The notes below the pieces were generated by a model. That model was not told the DNA's origin. It saw only the letters and a program-made list of their open reading frames with translations, and made no database searches. A stretch of DNA of 6,401 bases from Desulfobacterales bacterium S5133MH16 (GTDB lineage: Bacteria; Desulfobacterota; Desulfobacteria; Desulfobacterales; UBA11574). The stretch lies in NCBI GenBank assembly GCA_001751005.1, contig MAXL01000338.1, positions 1 through 6,401 of the forward strand, written 5' to 3'. Position numbers and translations under genes: made by a program. Shown here in pieces: positions 4,956-6,401 of the stretch. The number at the start of each line of letters is the position of its first letter. The stretch's first letter is position 1.

Positions 4956-6224
4956 ATGACTGAGATAATTGATGTAAAAGCCAGGGAAATACTCGATTCT
5001 AGAGGCAATCCCACAGTTGAAGCAGACGTGTTTGTTTCCTGCGGTGCTGTTGGACGTGCGGCAGTTCCTTCCGGCGCTTCCACGGGAAAACGTGAAGCCC
5101 TGGAACTCCGTGATAAGCGATCAAAGCGGTTTGGCGGCAAGGGCGTTGTCACTGCCGTTAAAAACATAATGGATAAAATCGGACCTGCTGTCCGGGGGAT
5201 GGACGCAGCAGATCAAGTTGCATTGGATAGATTCATGATTGAACTGGACGGTACGCCCAACAAATCCAAGCTGGGCGCAAATGCAATTCTCGGCGTATCA
5301 ATGGCCGCTGCACGGGCTGCTGCTCTGGCCCATGGGTTACCGCTCTATAGATACATTGGAGGGATTAACGCCAGATGTCTTCCACTTCCCATGATGAACA
5401 TCATAAACGGAGGAGCCCATGCCGCCAACAATCTTGACATACAGGAGTTTATGATTGTCCCTGTGGGCGCAAAGTCCATCACTCAGGCCGTACAGATGGG
5501 AGCAGAAACCTTTCACAGCCTGAAAAAGATACTTAAAGACAAAAGGCTCAGCACTGCCGTGGGGGATGAAGGCGGTTTTGCTCCGGACTTTGAATCTCAT
5601 GAAGAGGCCATAAAATTCATTATTAGCGCAATTGAGTCTGCGGGATACAAACCCGGAAGCGATATCGGGATCGCCCTGGATGCTGCTGCAAGTGAGTTTT
5701 ATAAAAAAGGAAAATACTTCCTAAAATCAGAAAATAAAAAACTCAATGCCGAAAAGCTCATCGATTATTATGAAAGTTTGGTTGAAAGGTATCCTATCCT
5801 TAGCATAGAAGATGGTCTTGCCGAGCAGGATTGGAACGGCTGGGAATTGATGACCGAGCGGATGGAAGGATCAATCCAGATCGTTGGCGATGATGTCTTT
5901 GTAACCAATCCCAAGATATTCAGGAAGGGAATTGAAAAAGGGATTGCAAACTCGATCCTGATCAAACTGAATCAGATCGGGACGGTTACCGAAACCCTCG
6001 ATACCATTGACATGGCTGAACAAGTCGGCTACACCACAGTTATATCTCACAGATGGGGTGAAACAGAAGACTCTTTTATTTCAGATTTTGTGGTGGGTGT
6101 AAACGGCGGCCAGATAAAAACCGGTTCCATGTCCCGCAGTGACCGGATCTCCAAGTACAACCAACTCATGAGGATTGAAGAAGAACTCGGAGACGGGGCC
6201 ACATTCGCAGATGAAATACTCTAG
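4956..6224 (+). CDS. eno: Enolase (phosphopyruvate hydratase)
   Basis: A 422-residue cytosolic enolase, near the usual bacterial length (about 430), converting 2-phosphoglycerate to phosphoenolpyruvate in glycolysis and gluconeogenesis. Landmarks seen: the mobile loop PSGASTGKREALELRD (38-53); H155 in GGAHAANN; E164 in QEFMI; E205 in GDEGG; Mg2+ ligands D242, E285 (SIEDG) and D312 (GDD); catalytic base K337 in LIKLNQIGT; H365-R366; and K388 in GQIKTG. The catalytic and metal residues are all present. The loop normally reading SHRSGETED reads SHRWGETED: W367 (codon TGG at 6054-6056) replaces a Ser that contacts the substrate phosphate in known enolases. AAAGGAG (4943-4949) lies 6 bases before the ATG, and a strong promoter lies about 130 bases upstream. 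The next gene begins within its last codons, suggesting co-transcription. Confidence 0.97.
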   Translation: MTEIIDVKAREILDSRGNPTVEADVFVSCGAVGRAAVPSGASTGKREALELRDKRSKRFGGKGVVTAVKNIMDKIGPAVRGMDAADQVALDRFMIELDGTPNKSKLGANAILGVSMAAARAAALAHGLPLYRYIGGINARCLPLPMMNIINGGAHAANNLDIQEFMIVPVGAKSITQAVQMGAETFHSLKKILKDKRLSTAVGDEGGFAPDFESHEEAIKFIISAIESAGYKPGSDIGIALDAAASEFYKKGKYFLKSENKKLNAEKLIDYYESLVERYPILSIEDGLAEQDWNGWELMTERMEGSIQIVGDDVFVTNPKIFRKGIEKGIANSILIKLNQIGTVTETLDTIDMAEQVGYTTVISHRWGETEDSFISDFVVGVNGGQIKTGSMSRSDRISKYNQLMRIEEELGDGATFADEIL

Positions 6225-6401
6225 GTTTTTTTTGCATCAATACCTGAACAAATTTTTGGTCATTTTTTTCGGCTTTGCGATAGTGACAGGTTTGTATGCA
6301 CCGACAAATGCTTATGTCTTGCCCGGACCCTATATCCTGAAATTAATGACTCAAAATCTTGGGAAAGCCAAAAGCCTGCTTGTTTCTCAAACATTGGTAA
6401 T
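6211..6401 (+). CDS. Secreted hypothetical protein, N-terminal part, runs off the window
   Basis: An open frame from ATG 6211 continues past the window end (63 codons visible). It overlaps the enolase end by 14 bases in another frame, so it is probably translated by coupling; no Shine-Dalgarno stands at proper distance. The first 34 residues are a signal peptide: a basic start (MKYSRFF, then K14), hydrophobic core FLVIFFGFAIVTGLYA and a likely cleavage after T-N-A. The mature part starts YVLPGPYILKLMTQNLGKAK. I recall exported proteins with the YVLPGP start in Desulfobacterales but no function. The T8 run after the enolase stop is just Phe codons of this gene. Confidence 0.75.
   Translation, partial: MKYSRFFLHQYLNKFLVIFFGFAIVTGLYAPTNAYVLPGPYILKLMTQNLGKAKSLLVSQTLV

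Noticed and set aside
6222..6240. T8 run after enolase as a terminator
   Set aside because: No stem precedes it, and it falls in Phe codons of the overlapping secreted protein.

Overview
The window looks like chromosomal DNA of a Desulfobacterota bacterium, probably Desulfobacterales. This is inferred from moderate GC, the mix of accessory proteins and the style of the intergenic palindromic elements, not from a marker gene. There is no CRISPR array, no RNA gene and no intact mobile element. Most genes are on the plus strand; one two-gene block at 3863-4562 is on the minus strand.

Layout. Positions 8-46 hold an imperfect palindrome, followed by a single-domain UspA-type universal stress protein (128-586). 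A 187-base spacer with two tiny ATGA-linked reading frames leads to a two-gene unit: an exported DUF1007 protein with a textbook EF-hand loop (780-1391) and a NicO/RcnA-type nickel/cobalt transporter (1388-2299), coupled by an ATGA overlap. The pair probably handles Ni2+ or Co2+ across the inner membrane, with the exported protein as accessory. Next is a decayed pair: a frameshifted small basic protein (2432-2618) and a nucleotidyltransferase-like gene cut off just after its first glycine motif (2566-2700). An unrecognised helical protein (2713-3231) follows, then a small stand-alone HAD protein resembling the soluble P-type ATPase group COG4087 (3287-3757).

Convergent to these, on the minus strand, is a probable winged-helix/coiled-coil protein (4158-4562) followed 10 bases later by a three-unit TPR protein (3863-4147). 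The 393-base gap 4563-4955 contains a long imperfect palindrome (4644-4715) and the best promoter of the window (4799-4827), whose -10 element lies in a perfect 7-base dyad. It drives enolase (4956-6224), which has the full catalytic set but a Trp where the phosphate-binding Ser of the SHRSGET motif normally sits. A signal-peptide-bearing protein of unknown function starts inside the end of enolase (6211) and runs off the window.

Most worth following up are the enolase SHRW substitution, the dyad over its promoter, the identifiable frameshift and truncation in the nucleotidyltransferase pair, and the EF-hand in the DUF1007 protein. I see nothing that amounts to a clear new multi-gene system.
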